DNA of 64,000 nucleotides from Thioclava arctica (GCF_040892615.1 NZ_JBFRYC010000012.1:40931-104930), one strand, 5' to 3'; positions 34,934 to 44,210 are shown, counted from the first letter of the stretch. The notes: generated by a model not told the origin, from the letters alone. Numbers and translations: made by a program.

Positions 34934-35919
34934 GCGACCCAGTCCTCGAACTACGCGGCGTCTCCAAGACGTATCGCGTCAAGCAGGGCCTTTTTGGAAC
35001 GCCGGTGCCGCTGCGCGCCGTCGATGACGTTTCCTTTTCGCTGGGCCGAGGGGAGGTTCTGGGCCTCGTCGGAGAATCGGGTTGCGGTAAGTCCACGCTG
35101 GCGAAGATTCTGCTGGGACTGGACATGCCGACCAAGGGTAAGGTCTTGGTCGATGGCGAAGAAATCGGCGGTCAGGACCGGCTCGCGCTGGCGCGACGGA
35201 TCCAGCCGATTTTTCAGGATCCCTATTCCTCGCTAAACCCGCGCAAGACCATCCATGATATCGTATCGCTTCCTCTACGTGTCCACGGTATTGGCGACGC
35301 GACAAGTCGCGATAAAGCGGTGCGCGAGACGCTGGACCTCGTTGGCTTACCAGTCCGCGTCGTCAATACCTATCCAAGCCAGATGTCGGGCGGCCAGCGC
35401 CAGCGTGTCGCCATTGCGCGCGCCCTAATTATGCGCCCCGAGATCGTGATTTGTGATGAGCCCACATCGGCGCTGGACGTCTCAGTGCAAAGTCAGATCC
35501 TGAATCTGTTGAACGATCTGCGCAATGAATTTGGGCTGACATATCTTTTCATCAGTCACGATCTGGCCGTTGTCGAGCATCTGGCGACCCGCGTCGCTGT
35601 GATGTATCTGGGCCGTATCGTAGAAGAAGCGAGCGTGGCCGATCTTTTCGACGCGCCGCGCCATCCCTACACGCGTGCGCTGCTGAATTCGGTTCTAACG
35701 CCTGATCCATCGCAGGGGGTACCGGATACGCAGTTGGGCGCAGCCTTTCCCAATCCGATCGCGCCGCCTTCGGGTTGCCATTTCCACCCGCGCTGTCCCT
35801 TCGCGCAAGACCATTGCAGCGCGCAGGCCCCGCGCGCTGTTCCGCGCTCGGGTGGGCATGTGGAATGTCACCTGCAAGATCCCGACAGCCCGATGTATCG
35901 CCCCGATTTCACGGTCTGA
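34930..35919 (+). CDS. peptide ABC transporter ATP-binding protein (DppF-like)
   Basis: 329 residues from ATG 34930 (MSDPVLELRGVSKTYRVKQG). Walker A VGESGCGKSTLAK, signature MSGGQRQRVAIARAL, Walker B IVICDEPTSALDVSVQ and switch histidine FISHDLAVVEHLATR are seen; the C-terminal cysteines are in GCHFHPRCPFAQDHCS. It completes a five-subunit importer with the four genes upstream. A 30-bp gap separates it from the gamma-glutamyltranspeptidase gene. Confidence 0.92.
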   Translation: MSDPVLELRGVSKTYRVKQGLFGTPVPLRAVDDVSFSLGRGEVLGLVGESGCGKSTLAKILLGLDMPTKGKVLVDGEEIGGQDRLALARRIQPIFQDPYSSLNPRKTIHDIVSLPLRVHGIGDATSRDKAVRETLDLVGLPVRVVNTYPSQMSGGQRQRVAIARALIMRPEIVICDEPTSALDVSVQSQILNLLNDLRNEFGLTYLFISHDLAVVEHLATRVAVMYLGRIVEEASVADLFDAPRHPYTRALLNSVLTPDPSQGVPDTQLGAAFPNPIAPPSGCHFHPRCPFAQDHCSAQAPRAVPRSGGHVECHLQDPDSPMYRPDFTV

Positions 35920-35949
35920 CTTCTATTTATTATTGAAGGAGCAATCAAA

Positions 35950-37518
35950 ATGGCCTCGTCTTTGTCGCGCACCATGCGAACCCGCAAGGTCGTGATTGAA
36001 ACTGCGGGCGGCGTCGTTGCCTCGCAACATCGACTTGCCGCAGAAGCGGGCGCTGAGGTGCTGCGCGCAGGCGGTGATGCTGTCGACGCGGCGGTCGCCA
36101 CTTCTTTCGTTTTGGGGGTGCTTGAACCTTGGATGAGTGGCCCCTCAGGCGGAGGCACGATGATGCTTTGGCGCGCGGATGAAGGTAAGCCCGTCGCAGT
36201 CAATTACGGAATGCGCTCGCCCAAGGGGTTGCGCGTCGAGGATTTTCCGCTGTCGGGCGAGGGTGTCGCTGGCGATCTGTTCCCTTGGGAGAAGGTCGAA
36301 GGCGACGTTAACGTGCAAGGCGCGAAATCCATCGCTGTCCCCGGTGTCGTAGACGGCTTGGGGCAGGTTCATGTCCGCTATGGTCGCATCCCATGGCGCG
36401 ATCTGCTGGGGCCCGCCATTGCCCATGCACGTGAAGGGATGCTGGTAGATTGGTATGCTGCGCTGATTATCGCCTCTTCGACCCGAGCGCTATCTGCGGA
36501 CGCGGATGCCGCTGCGCTGTTTCTGGAAGACGGGCAGTGGCCGACGATTTCGGGTTGGACGGCGCTGGCCGAGAAGCGGTTGGACCAAAGCCGTATGGCC
36601 GATAGTCTAGATATTCTGGCACGCGATGGCTCACGCGCACTCTATGATGGCGATCTGGGGGCTGCGATGGCGCGCGATGTACAACAGAAGGGTGGTTATC
36701 TCAGCCACGATGATCTTTGCCAGTACCACGCCGAGATACAATCGCCGCTGAGTTTCAGCTACCGCGATGCGCGGTTTCATGTCATGGACGGGCTTACAGC
36801 GGGCCCGACTTTTGCCCATGCGATGCAAGAACTTGAAAAGTCCGTGCTCGACGACAAGCCGACGGCCTTCGCGGCTTATGCAGACGCTCTGAAATCTGCC
36901 TACGTAGAACGCCTTGGCAAGATGGGTGACACGGGCGAAAGCCCGCACGCGCCCGGCTGCACGACACATTTTTCCGTTGTCGACCGCGCAGGCAATATGG
37001 TGTCGCAGACGCAAACGCTGCTTTCAATCTTTGGCAGCCGCGTGGTGTCGCCCTCGACCGGATTTCTGATGAACAATGGCATCATGTGGTTCGACCCCGT
37101 GCAAGGACGACCGAATTCACTTGCGCCCAATAAACGGTGCCTGATGAATGTTTGCCCGGTAATTGGTGAGGCGGGTAACCGTCGCTTTGCCTTCGGGGCC
37201 TCCGGGGGGCGCAAGATAGTGTCTGCGATGACGCAGATGGCGTCCTTCGTCGCGGATTTCGACATGGATATTGAGGCTACTTTCCTTCATCCGCGCATCG
37301 ACATGTCGGGGGGCGCGACAGTGGTCGCTGACGAGGCGCACGCTCCCGAGGTGTTGGAGCGTCTAAGTAAGAAGCATGACGTGGTGACCGCCCCACGCAC
37401 GGTATTTCCCTATGCATTTGCTTGCCCTGCGGGTGTCATGCACGAGGGCGAAATGAATACTGGCTGTACCGAGATAATGTCGCCCTGGGGCGACGCTGCA
37501 CTGGAAGATGAGGAATGA
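35950..37518 (+). CDS. gamma-glutamyltranspeptidase family protein
   Basis: 522 residues, N-terminal nucleophile hydrolase. The self-processing site is CTTHFSVVDRAGNMVSQTQT with the catalytic threonine at about residue 338, and the substrate-binding glycine pair is in SGGRKIVSAMTQM. There is no evident signal peptide, in contrast to the periplasmic E. coli enzyme, so it probably acts on imported peptides in the cytoplasm. It would release glutamate from gamma-glutamyl compounds such as glutathione. GAAGGAG precedes the ATG. Confidence 0.88.
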   Translation: MASSLSRTMRTRKVVIETAGGVVASQHRLAAEAGAEVLRAGGDAVDAAVATSFVLGVLEPWMSGPSGGGTMMLWRADEGKPVAVNYGMRSPKGLRVEDFPLSGEGVAGDLFPWEKVEGDVNVQGAKSIAVPGVVDGLGQVHVRYGRIPWRDLLGPAIAHAREGMLVDWYAALIIASSTRALSADADAAALFLEDGQWPTISGWTALAEKRLDQSRMADSLDILARDGSRALYDGDLGAAMARDVQQKGGYLSHDDLCQYHAEIQSPLSFSYRDARFHVMDGLTAGPTFAHAMQELEKSVLDDKPTAFAAYADALKSAYVERLGKMGDTGESPHAPGCTTHFSVVDRAGNMVSQTQTLLSIFGSRVVSPSTGFLMNNGIMWFDPVQGRPNSLAPNKRCLMNVCPVIGEAGNRRFAFGASGGRKIVSAMTQMASFVADFDMDIEATFLHPRIDMSGGATVVADEAHAPEVLERLSKKHDVVTAPRTVFPYAFACPAGVMHEGEMNTGCTEIMSPWGDAALEDEE

Positions 37519-37521
37519 TTC

Positions 37522-38925
37522 ATGAGCCGTAACACCGCCATCGACGCCGTCACTGAATATTTCGATGAGGGGCTCTTCCAGCGTGAACTGGCCGGGCTGG
37601 TCGCTTACAAAAGCGAAAGTCAAAACCCCGACGCGGCGCCAGAATTGCTGCGCTATCTGAAAGAAGCGATGCTGCCACGGCTGGAAAAGCTGGGCTTTGC
37701 CTGCGAGATCATCGACAATCCCGACCCGCGCGGTGGTCCGTTATTGATTGGCGAGCGGCATGAGGGCGATGCCTTGCCCACCGTGCTGACCTACGGCCAT
37801 GGGGACGTGATCCGCGCGCAGGAAACTATGTGGCGCGAGGGGTTGGCGCCCTTCGAGTTGATCGAAGAGGGGGATCGCCTGTACGGGCGCGGCACCGCCG
37901 ACAATAAGGGGCAACACCTGATTAACATCGCCGCGCTCGAGGCGGTGCTGGCGACAAGAGGGCATTTGGGCTTCAACAACCGTATCGTATTGGAGATGAG
38001 CGAAGAAGTGGGATCGAGCGGCTTGGCCGATGTCTTCCGCATGCATAAGAACCGCCTGACCGCTGATGTGTTGATCGCGTCCGACGGGCCGCGCTTGCAG
38101 CCCGAGGTGGCAACCGTCTTTATGGGGTCGCGCGGTGGTGTGACATTCGATCTGGAACTGACGCTGCGCGAAGGAGCGCACCATTCGGGCAACTGGGGTG
38201 GGTTACTCGCAGATCCGGCGATTATCTTGGCGCATGCGCTGGCAACGATTACCGATCAGCGCGGGCAAATCCTGATCGAGGAATGGCGACCCGACAGCTT
38301 GACCGACGACGTGCGCGCGGCGCTTGATGGCCTGCCTGTGGCGGGCGGGGAGGGACCAGACGTCGATGTCGATTGGGGCGAGCAAAGTCTAACTCCAGCC
38401 GAGCGCGTCTATGGCTGGAACAGCTTTGCCATTCTCGCCATGACCAGCGGCGTGCCAGAGGCACCGGTCAACGCAATTTCCGCGTCGGCCCGCGCTACCT
38501 GTCAGCTGCGCTACGTTGTTGGAACGGACCCGCAGGATATCATCCCGGCGCTGCGCAGGCACCTTGATGCGCACGGATACGAGGCGGTAAAGATCCACCC
38601 GCATGATCGGGGTTTCTTTGCAGCGACGCGGCTGGACCCGAAACACCCTTGGGTGGGGTTTGTGACCGACTCTATCCAGCGGACGACGGGCAAGGCACCG
38701 CATGTGTTGCCCAATTTGGCGGGCTCTCTGCCCAATGATAGTTTTGCCGACATCTTGGGTCTGCCGACGGTGTGGGTTCCTCATTCCTATCGCGGTTGTT
38801 CGCAGCACGCGCCGAATGAACATGTCCTGAAATCTCTCAGCCGCGACGCGCTGCGTGTGATGGCGGGAGTATTTTGGGATTTGGGCGCAGGCGACACTGC
38901 GCTACCTTCCAAAACCGGGCGCTGA
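37522..38925 (+). CDS. M20 family metallopeptidase
   Basis: 467 residues, 3 bp after the transpeptidase stop. The zinc motifs of the M20/M28 clan are visible: TYGHGDVIRAQETMW (His, Asp), YGRGTADNKGQHLINIAAL with the bridging Asp, EMSEEVGSSGLADV with the general-base Glu, and LIASDGPRL. It resembles dipeptidase/ArgE-DapE types. In this operon it probably splits the Cys-Gly or other dipeptide left after gamma-glutamyl removal. The usual GHxDVV is GHGDVI. Confidence 0.87.
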   Translation: MSRNTAIDAVTEYFDEGLFQRELAGLVAYKSESQNPDAAPELLRYLKEAMLPRLEKLGFACEIIDNPDPRGGPLLIGERHEGDALPTVLTYGHGDVIRAQETMWREGLAPFELIEEGDRLYGRGTADNKGQHLINIAALEAVLATRGHLGFNNRIVLEMSEEVGSSGLADVFRMHKNRLTADVLIASDGPRLQPEVATVFMGSRGGVTFDLELTLREGAHHSGNWGGLLADPAIILAHALATITDQRGQILIEEWRPDSLTDDVRAALDGLPVAGGEGPDVDVDWGEQSLTPAERVYGWNSFAILAMTSGVPEAPVNAISASARATCQLRYVVGTDPQDIIPALRRHLDAHGYEAVKIHPHDRGFFAATRLDPKHPWVGFVTDSIQRTTGKAPHVLPNLAGSLPNDSFADILGLPTVWVPHSYRGCSQHAPNEHVLKSLSRDALRVMAGVFWDLGAGDTALPSKTGR

Positions 38926-39155
38926 CGTAAGCTCCGATTTGCTGTCTGTTGATCTTCGACAAGAAGAAGATCAGAGATGTCGAGACGGAAGCCGTATTCG
39001 CCTGAGGCCAAGGTGAAGGACACCCGAGAAAGATGATCTGCGGATCGTGAAGCTCGAAGTGATCAAAGCCGATCTCGACCTGAAGACAGCGCAAAAATCG
39101 CGTCTGCTACGGGTCAGCTTGCCACCCCTTGCAAGGTGTGGCGAAGGGGGCGGAT
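38926..39155. other. decayed insertion-sequence debris
   Basis: At 38977 the plus strand reads MSRRKPYSPEAKVK, like the start of an IS3/IS66-type OrfA, but the frame breaks soon after; a further piece reads LEVIKADLDLKTAQKS. A near-perfect palindrome around CCTTGCAAGG lies at 39122-39141. No gene is supported. Confidence 0.4.
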
Positions 39156-39173
39156 TGAATAGCCCCGCGTTTT

Positions 39174-39377
39174 CTAGACGCCTTCGGGTCTCAGTTTCCG
39201 CTGCCGTTCGAACTCGACGGGCGACAGCATCCCGTTTCTCGCATGCTTGCGCTTCGGGTTGTAGAACATCTCGATGTAATCGAACACGTCCTGCCGGGCC
39301 TGTTCGCGGGTTTTGTAGGTCCGGCGCCTGATCCTTTCGCGCTTGAGAAGGTTGAAGAAGCTCTCGGCAACCGCATT
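39174..39377 (-). pseudogene. IS3 OrfB transposase, C-terminal part
   Basis: Reads NAVAESFFNLLKRERIRRRT and DVFDYIEMFYNPKRKHARNG to the stop at 39174, the end of the IS3 integrase domain with the third catalytic residue (the Glu in AVAESFF). It continues the N-terminal part at 40640-41311, from which an IS110 element separates it. The join GNCHD + NAVAES is exactly the uninterrupted family sequence. Confidence 0.85.
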
Positions 39378-40639
39378 GAAGCTCCTATATTCGTCAAGCG
39401 GCGATTTGAGCTGATTTGGGCACACAGAGCTGGCTGTAGATTTCGCGAACGATGTAGCGTTTTAGACAGCGAATGATCTCGCTTTTACTCTTCCCGTCTC
39501 TGGTGCGCTTCTTGACATAGGCAAGGGTCGGTTGGTGGCTTCGCATTCTAACGATTGCAACGCGATATAGGGCAGCGTTGGCTTGCCGATTGCCACCACG
39601 GTTCAGGCGGAATCGATGTGTTTTGCCGCTGGACGCCGGAATTGGACAAACTCCGCACAGCTTTGCGAAGGCCGACTCTGAGCAGATGCGCGTTGGATCG
39701 TCGCCGACCAAAATCAGCATCTCTGCCACCGTCAGCGTCGCAATTCCATGAGATGCCATCAATTCGGGTGCGCGCTCCGTGACTAGGCGTTCCAGCTCCT
39801 TGTCGTGCTCTATAGTCTCTTCATGCAGCGACAACCATCGACGCGCCAATGCCCGCATGGCCGCTTTTGCTGAAGCCACTGGACTGTTGATGTCACCGGG
39901 GCGAAAGGCTGCAATATGCCGGATCAGTGCGACTTTTCCACGGATCTGATCCAGTGCGTCGCGCAAGTCGGCTGGTGCATTTATGATCAACGTCTTTAAC
40001 GTCACCATTGCCTGCGAGCGTGACTTAACAGCGGTATCACGTGCAATCTTTAGATGCCGGATCATTTCTGAATGCCCCGTTTGTGTTTTGGGCCGAGCCG
40101 TTGCCTGCCCAGAGAGAACTGATCGCGCGGCCCCTTCTGCATCCAGGCTATCTGTTTTGCCTTGCGTGTATCGCAGCTGCCGATTTGGCCGCGTAACCTC
40201 AATGACATTGTGGCCTTGAGCTACCAACGACCGAGAAAGGCCTGCGCCATATGAGCCGGTGCCTTCGATCCCAAATGCCACAACTTGCCCAAGCGATCGC
40301 GACCAACGTTCCAGTTCCAAATACCCCTTTGGGTTGGTCGGAATGGAGAGCACCGCCAAACGGGTGCATTGCGTATCAATTGCAACAGCGACATGAGTTG
40401 CTTTGTGCGTATCGATGCCGATGATAACTGGATGTGTGGTCTTCATGGTGCCCGCATTGCTAAGAATGCCCAGGCACCGATCCGAGGGGACAGGACTGTG
40501 AAGGGGCGTCCCCGCCAAGCTCCTATAAGGTCACATCTCGCCCGTTGCCGGGGCGACTTGACGGTCGACACGTCAACGCAATGACACGTAGTCAATCGTA
40601 ACATGGGTCAGGCCATCAAGCCGCAATACCATACTTACA
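39378..40639 (-). mobile_element. IS110 family element inserted in IS3 orfB
   Basis: About 1.26 kb lies between the two halves of the IS3 orfB, with one transposase gene covering most of it. Boundaries come from where the orfB reading frame stops and resumes and may be off by a few bases. No terminal inverted repeat or target duplication is obvious, as is normal for IS110. Confidence 0.75.
39394..40446 (-). CDS. IS110 family transposase
   Basis: 350 residues from ATG 40446 (MKTTHPVIIGIDTHKATHVA). The RuvC-like DEDD domain shows IGIDTHK (Asp), FGIEGTGSYG (Glu) and KTDSLDAEGAAR (Asp, Asp); the C-terminal transposase_20 domain includes SGKTHRFRLNRGGNRQANAA with its serine. The gene is intact. 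IS110 enzymes move DNA through a bridge-RNA-guided mechanism, so the non-coding 40447-40639 may hold a guide RNA. Confidence 0.9.
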   Translation of the reverse strand: MKTTHPVIIGIDTHKATHVAVAIDTQCTRLAVLSIPTNPKGYLELERWSRSLGQVVAFGIEGTGSYGAGLSRSLVAQGHNVIEVTRPNRQLRYTQGKTDSLDAEGAARSVLSGQATARPKTQTGHSEMIRHLKIARDTAVKSRSQAMVTLKTLIINAPADLRDALDQIRGKVALIRHIAAFRPGDINSPVASAKAAMRALARRWLSLHEETIEHDKELERLVTERAPELMASHGIATLTVAEMLILVGDDPTRICSESAFAKLCGVCPIPASSGKTHRFRLNRGGNRQANAALYRVAIVRMRSHQPTLAYVKKRTRDGKSKSEIIRCLKRYIVREIYSQLCVPKSAQIAA

Positions 40640-41311
40640 GTCGTGACAGTTTCCGCGACGGCTCATCGAATGCTCCAGATTGTGGCCTCGCAGGAACGCG
40701 GCCCAGTCCATGCTGGTGAATTGGCTGCCCTGGTCCGAATGGATCAGAACCTTTCCCTTCGGCTTGCGGCGCCAGACGGCCATGTGCAGAGCCTGCAACA
40801 CAACGTCCGTAGTCTGCCGGCTCTGCATCGACCAACCAACCACGCGGCGCGAGAAGAGATCGATGACGACCGCCAGGTAGGCAAAGCCCTCCTGCGTGCG
40901 GATGTAGGTGATGTCGGTGACCCAGACCTTGTCGGGCGCCCCCACGTCGAACTGCCGGTCGAGAGTGTTGTCGACGACGACCGACGGCCTGCCGCCATAT
41001 CCACCGGGGCGGCGCTTGTAGCCGATCTGAGCCTTGATCCCAGCCAGCTTCGTCAGACGGGCAACAGGGTTCACGCAGATGCTTTCGCCCTGTTCGATCA
41101 GGTCGTCGTGCAGCTTGCGGTGACCATAGACCTTGCCGCTCTCGACCCACGCCTCCTTCAGCATCCTGGTCTGCCGCAGATCCTCTTGGGCCCGCTTGCT
41201 CAGCGGGGTCTTCAGCCAAGCGTAGAAGCCGCTCAGTTGGATGCGCAAGCATCGGCACATCGCCCGCACAGAGAACTGCCCGCGATGCTCAGCCACGAAC
41301 GCGTATCTCAC
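40640..41311 (-). pseudogene. IS3 OrfB transposase, N-terminal part
   Basis: Reads from GTG 41311 (RYAFVAEHRGQFSVRAMCRC) through VWVTDITYIRTQEGFAYLAV (first catalytic Asp) and GKVLIHSDQGSQFTS (second Asp) to SMSRRGNCHD at 40640, after which the frame enters IS110 sequence and soon stops. The start overlaps the orfA stop (GTGA), typical of IS3 programmed translation. Confidence 0.85.
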
Positions 41312-41344
41312 TTGGTATCCCTGGCGAAATACGCGGTGGCCTTC

Positions 41345-42706
41345 CTAAGAAACAGCCGCTGTCGCCGGGATAGGCGCCAATGCAAATCCCATGGCTTTGG
41401 CACGCCTCTGGAGGTTTGAAAGCACGCGTTGCCGATGTCGCTCGTCGTAAGCCGCCGCCCCCTGATCCTGATAGGTCATGCCATGGCGGATGGTGTTGTA
41501 GAACAGCACTGCTATTTTGCGCGCTGTCGCCGTAACCGCCTTCTGCTTGCCGATGCGTGATGACAGCCGCCGATAGAACGCGCCCAGGGCCGTGTCGCTT
41601 CGTCCAATCGTGACGGCAGCCAACCGCAGCAGGGCCGCCGCGCGGCTTGAAGATCGGCGTGTGCGCGAAGACAGCAGCTTACCGCCAGAGATCTTGTTGC
41701 CCGGTGCCAGACAGAGCCACGACGTGAAGTGCTTGGCGCTCTTCCAGGCGCGCAGGTCCGTGCCGCATTCGGCCACCAGCTTCAGTGCCAGCGATGGTCC
41801 GAGGCCGTGGATCTGCGTTAGATCAGTTCCCAACACCCCGTAAAGCGCAGCTCGCACGTCGAAGGACGGCGCATTATGCTGTTTGCCCTTGATCCGTGCC
41901 TTGGGCAGCGGAGCCAGATCATCGTGGGCCCGGACAGTCAGCGCGGTAACCGCTGCCTCCAGCCTGTGGTCACAAGCCTCGATCTGCGCTTTGTAGAAGT
42001 CGTAAAGCTCCAGCGACTGGGTCAGTGCAAAGACGTGCTCATCACGGTTGTTGCCGACCAGTGCCGCCTTAATCGTATCCATCGATGACTTGCAGCGGAC
42101 ATCCCGGAACGCGGCGAGAGCCTCCGGATCGCGCTCGCCACCGACGATGGCGCGGATGATCCGCATGCCGGTCACGCCAGTGACATCGGAGACGACATGA
42201 TGCAGCTGGAGATTCATCTCCATCAACGCCTTCTGCATGTGCTGGATGTGGGCGGCGGCATACTCGGTGAGCCGTTCCCGTTGGCGCATATAGGCGCGCA
42301 AGGTGGCGATCTCGGCTTCAGGTCGGAAACTGCCACGCAGCAGGCCATAGGAGTGGAGCTGCCGCAGCCATCCCGCGTCACTGACATCGGTTTTGCGGCC
42401 CGGCACATTCTTGGCGTAGCGGGCATTCACCAGAATGACTTCGAAGCCGTGCTCCTCCAGGATCTCAAAGGCCGGTATCCAGTAAACGCCGGTCGATTCC
42501 ATGGCCACGCTGGTGACGCCGCACGACCGGAACCAGGCGGCAAGATCGTGCAAATTCTGGGTGAATGTCCCGAAGGCGCGCACTGGCATAATGTCGGTGT
42601 CAGGGTTCACTGCGGCCATGTGCATGGTCGAGCCGATGTCGATCGCGGCCACATTTGGGTTGACCATCTTCAAACCCGGGTGGTCGCCGGTCTTACGTTT
42701 CGCCAT
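41345..42706 (-). CDS. IS110 family transposase (long form)
   Basis: 453 residues from ATG 42706 (MAKRKTGDHPGLKMVNPNVA). DEDD motifs are AAIDIGSTMHMAAVN, SVAMESTGVYWIPAFEIL and GRKTDVSDAGWLRQL; the C-terminal part has LTQIHGLGPSLALKLVAECG and FTSWLCLAPGNKISGGKLLS. It belongs to the longer group of IS110/IS1111-like enzymes. The frame is intact, so it could still be active. Upstream 42707-42933 is non-coding and could carry its guide RNA. Confidence 0.9.
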   Translation of the reverse strand: MAKRKTGDHPGLKMVNPNVAAIDIGSTMHMAAVNPDTDIMPVRAFGTFTQNLHDLAAWFRSCGVTSVAMESTGVYWIPAFEILEEHGFEVILVNARYAKNVPGRKTDVSDAGWLRQLHSYGLLRGSFRPEAEIATLRAYMRQRERLTEYAAAHIQHMQKALMEMNLQLHHVVSDVTGVTGMRIIRAIVGGERDPEALAAFRDVRCKSSMDTIKAALVGNNRDEHVFALTQSLELYDFYKAQIEACDHRLEAAVTALTVRAHDDLAPLPKARIKGKQHNAPSFDVRAALYGVLGTDLTQIHGLGPSLALKLVAECGTDLRAWKSAKHFTSWLCLAPGNKISGGKLLSSRTRRSSSRAAALLRLAAVTIGRSDTALGAFYRRLSSRIGKQKAVTATARKIAVLFYNTIRHGMTYQDQGAAAYDERHRQRVLSNLQRRAKAMGFALAPIPATAAVS

Positions 42707-42933
42707 GGCATATCCTCCATTCAAGAAGAAGGGCGTGGGCCATGCAAGTTCGTCATCTTCCTAACCGGGATCACCGCGATGGCGGTGTCACCACTCTCAA
42801 GTGCGCATCGGCCCATGTGCCACGTTTTTTAACGGGGTCCAGCCCACCAATAAGCCATCGGCAACTGCCCTTCTGGCGCAGCATAGCACAGGCTGTTTAT
42901 ACTGCGCACAGGCGGGCTGTGGCCCGGAACGGT
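41345..42933 (-). mobile_element. second IS110-family element, inserted in IS3 orfA
   Basis: About 1.59 kb separates ERDILK (orfA, near 42937) from KATAYFARDTK-stop (41310-41342), which together are the usual end of IS3 OrfA. Its transposase differs clearly in sequence and length from that of the element at 39378. The stop codon of the transposase gene lies at the very left boundary. Confidence 0.75.
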
Positions 42934-43168
42934 TTTTTAGGATATCGCGCTCCTCCGTCACCCGCGTCAGTTCCCGCTTCAGACGCCGGATCTCAGCATC
43001 CTTCTCTGTCTCGCCGGACGACGCCTTCGCGAACTTGCGCTTCCATGCATAGAGAGAGTGCGCGCTCACCCCGAGCCGCTGCGAAACCTCCGAAACCGGG
43101 TATCCACGTTCGGTGATCTGCGCGACAGCGTCTCGCTTGAACTCGTCGCTGAAATTGCCTTTGCCCAT
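42934..43168 (-). pseudogene. IS3 OrfA, N-terminal part
   Basis: Starts MGKGNFSDEFKRDAVAQITE, with the HTH YPVSEVSQRLGVSAHSLYAW and the leucine-zipper-like DAEIRRLKRELTRVTEERDI, then is cut at about 42934 by the IS110 element. The missing end lies at 41310-41342. OrfA normally binds the element ends and is joined to OrfB by frameshifting. Confidence 0.85.
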
Positions 43169-43229
43169 CTCGGCCTCCTTGCCTCAAAATTAAGGAAGAA
43201 GGCGTCTACGAATCTAGGGGCTATTCACA

Positions 43230-43372
43230 CTACCCACGTCAATGCCACGTTCGAGCAGCATCTCCTCAACCTCACGCAAGCTCAGATTGAACCGGACGTA
43301 AAGCCAGACCGCATGGGCAATGATCTCAGGCGGAAAGCGGTGGCGCTTATAGCTGATTGACGGTGTCTGCAT
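43230..43372 (-). pseudogene. IS6 family transposase, N-terminal fragment
   Basis: The 47 codons from ATG 43372 read MQTPSISYKRHRFPPEIIAH and then LYVRFNLSLREVEEMLLERG, the HTH start of IS6 transposases. The frame is cut by the IS3 end at 43227. The remaining catalytic part is not adjacent. The IS6 C-terminal fragment at 18717-19030 is of the same broad family, but whether it came from the same copy cannot be told. Confidence 0.8.
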
Positions 43373-43448
43373 CAGCACCGGCTACCTTCAAATCGCGGAC
43401 CGGGCAATCGGAAGTAGATAATGTGACAACGCCACTTTCGACTATAAT

Positions 43449-44210
43449 TCACTGACCGCTCAGAAATCGCTCAACGCTGGTCGCCAAAGCTACCGGCGTT
43501 TCGTTCATCGGGTAGTGCCCGGCATTGGGCATCACCTCTAATTCAGCATTCGGATACCACTGCATGTAGGTGGCCTCCATCACATCGGCGGACAGCGCGG
43601 GATCATTCGCCCCAACGATGACTTTCAGCGGCACCGGATTACCAGCGATTTCCTGATGGAAGTCAGCTTTGGTCCAAGAGGGCAGGTAGGCGGCAAAGGC
43701 GTCGTCCCGCGCCGTCTCGCCCGAGTAGCGTGCCATAGCATTGATCCAGACCGAGGTGAGCCGGTTGCCGGTGGTGAAGTCAATAATGGCACTGCGGTTG
43801 TCCATGTTGGCCGCAGCGCCGCCGAACAGTTCGGCCGAGCCTTCGTCCAATGGCACGCCCGAGGCAGGCACCGGGGTGAGCGCGACCATCTTTTCCACCC
43901 GATCAGGCGCATCGGCCAGCACGCGTTGTATGGCCATGCCACCCATTGAGTGGCCGATCAGACTGAACCGTTTCCACCCAAGAGCATCGGCCAGTTCCAG
44001 TACATCAGCTGAAATCTCGGCCATGTCATAAGACCCCGTCAACTCACGCGAAGCACCATAACCGCGGTACGAAGGGCAAACATAGGTAAAGGCTTCGGTG
44101 TTCAACGCCAGTTTCATAGGATCAAGCATGGTTTGATCCCCGAACCAGCCGTGCAAGGCCAAAACCTTCAACGGCCCATGACCGATTGTCTCATATCCAA
44201 GTCGTGCCAT
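43449..44210 (-). CDS. alpha/beta hydrolase
   Basis: 253 residues; AAAGGAAG precedes the ATG. The nucleophile elbow is FSLIGHSMGGMAIQRVL (Ser about residue 89), the oxyanion-hole region is KVLALHGWFGDQTML, the acid is in VIVGANDPALSAD and the catalytic histidine in MPNAGHYPMNETP. It lies 109 bp after the P450 fusion gene on the same strand and probably hydrolyses an ester or lactone produced or used by it. No signal peptide is seen, so it acts in the cytoplasm. Confidence 0.87.
   Translation of the reverse strand: MARLGYETIGHGPLKVLALHGWFGDQTMLDPMKLALNTEAFTYVCPSYRGYGASRELTGSYDMAEISADVLELADALGWKRFSLIGHSMGGMAIQRVLADAPDRVEKMVALTPVPASGVPLDEGSAELFGGAAANMDNRSAIIDFTTGNRLTSVWINAMARYSGETARDDAFAAYLPSWTKADFHQEIAGNPVPLKVIVGANDPALSADVMEATYMQWYPNAELEVMPNAGHYPMNETPVALATSVERFLSGQ

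Larger units (their letters stand above)
39156..43227 (-). mobile_element. IS3 family element, split by two IS110-family insertions
   Basis: Terminal inverted repeats begin TGAATAGCCCC at 39156 and, on the other strand, at 43227, with further agreement at TAGACGCCTT. Inside, minus-strand orfA and orfB are each broken by a different IS110-type element (about 41345-42933 and 39378-40639). Removing both inserts restores an element of about 1.2 kb, a normal IS3 size. The three bases flanking the two ends (GAT, CAC) do not match, so no target duplication is left. Confidence 0.8.

Noticed and set aside
42797..42933. Continuation of the IS3 OrfA frame to 42797 as a real 123-residue protein
   Set aside because: After ERDILK the sequence leaves the family and runs into IS110 non-coding DNA; the true end of OrfA lies at 41310-41342.
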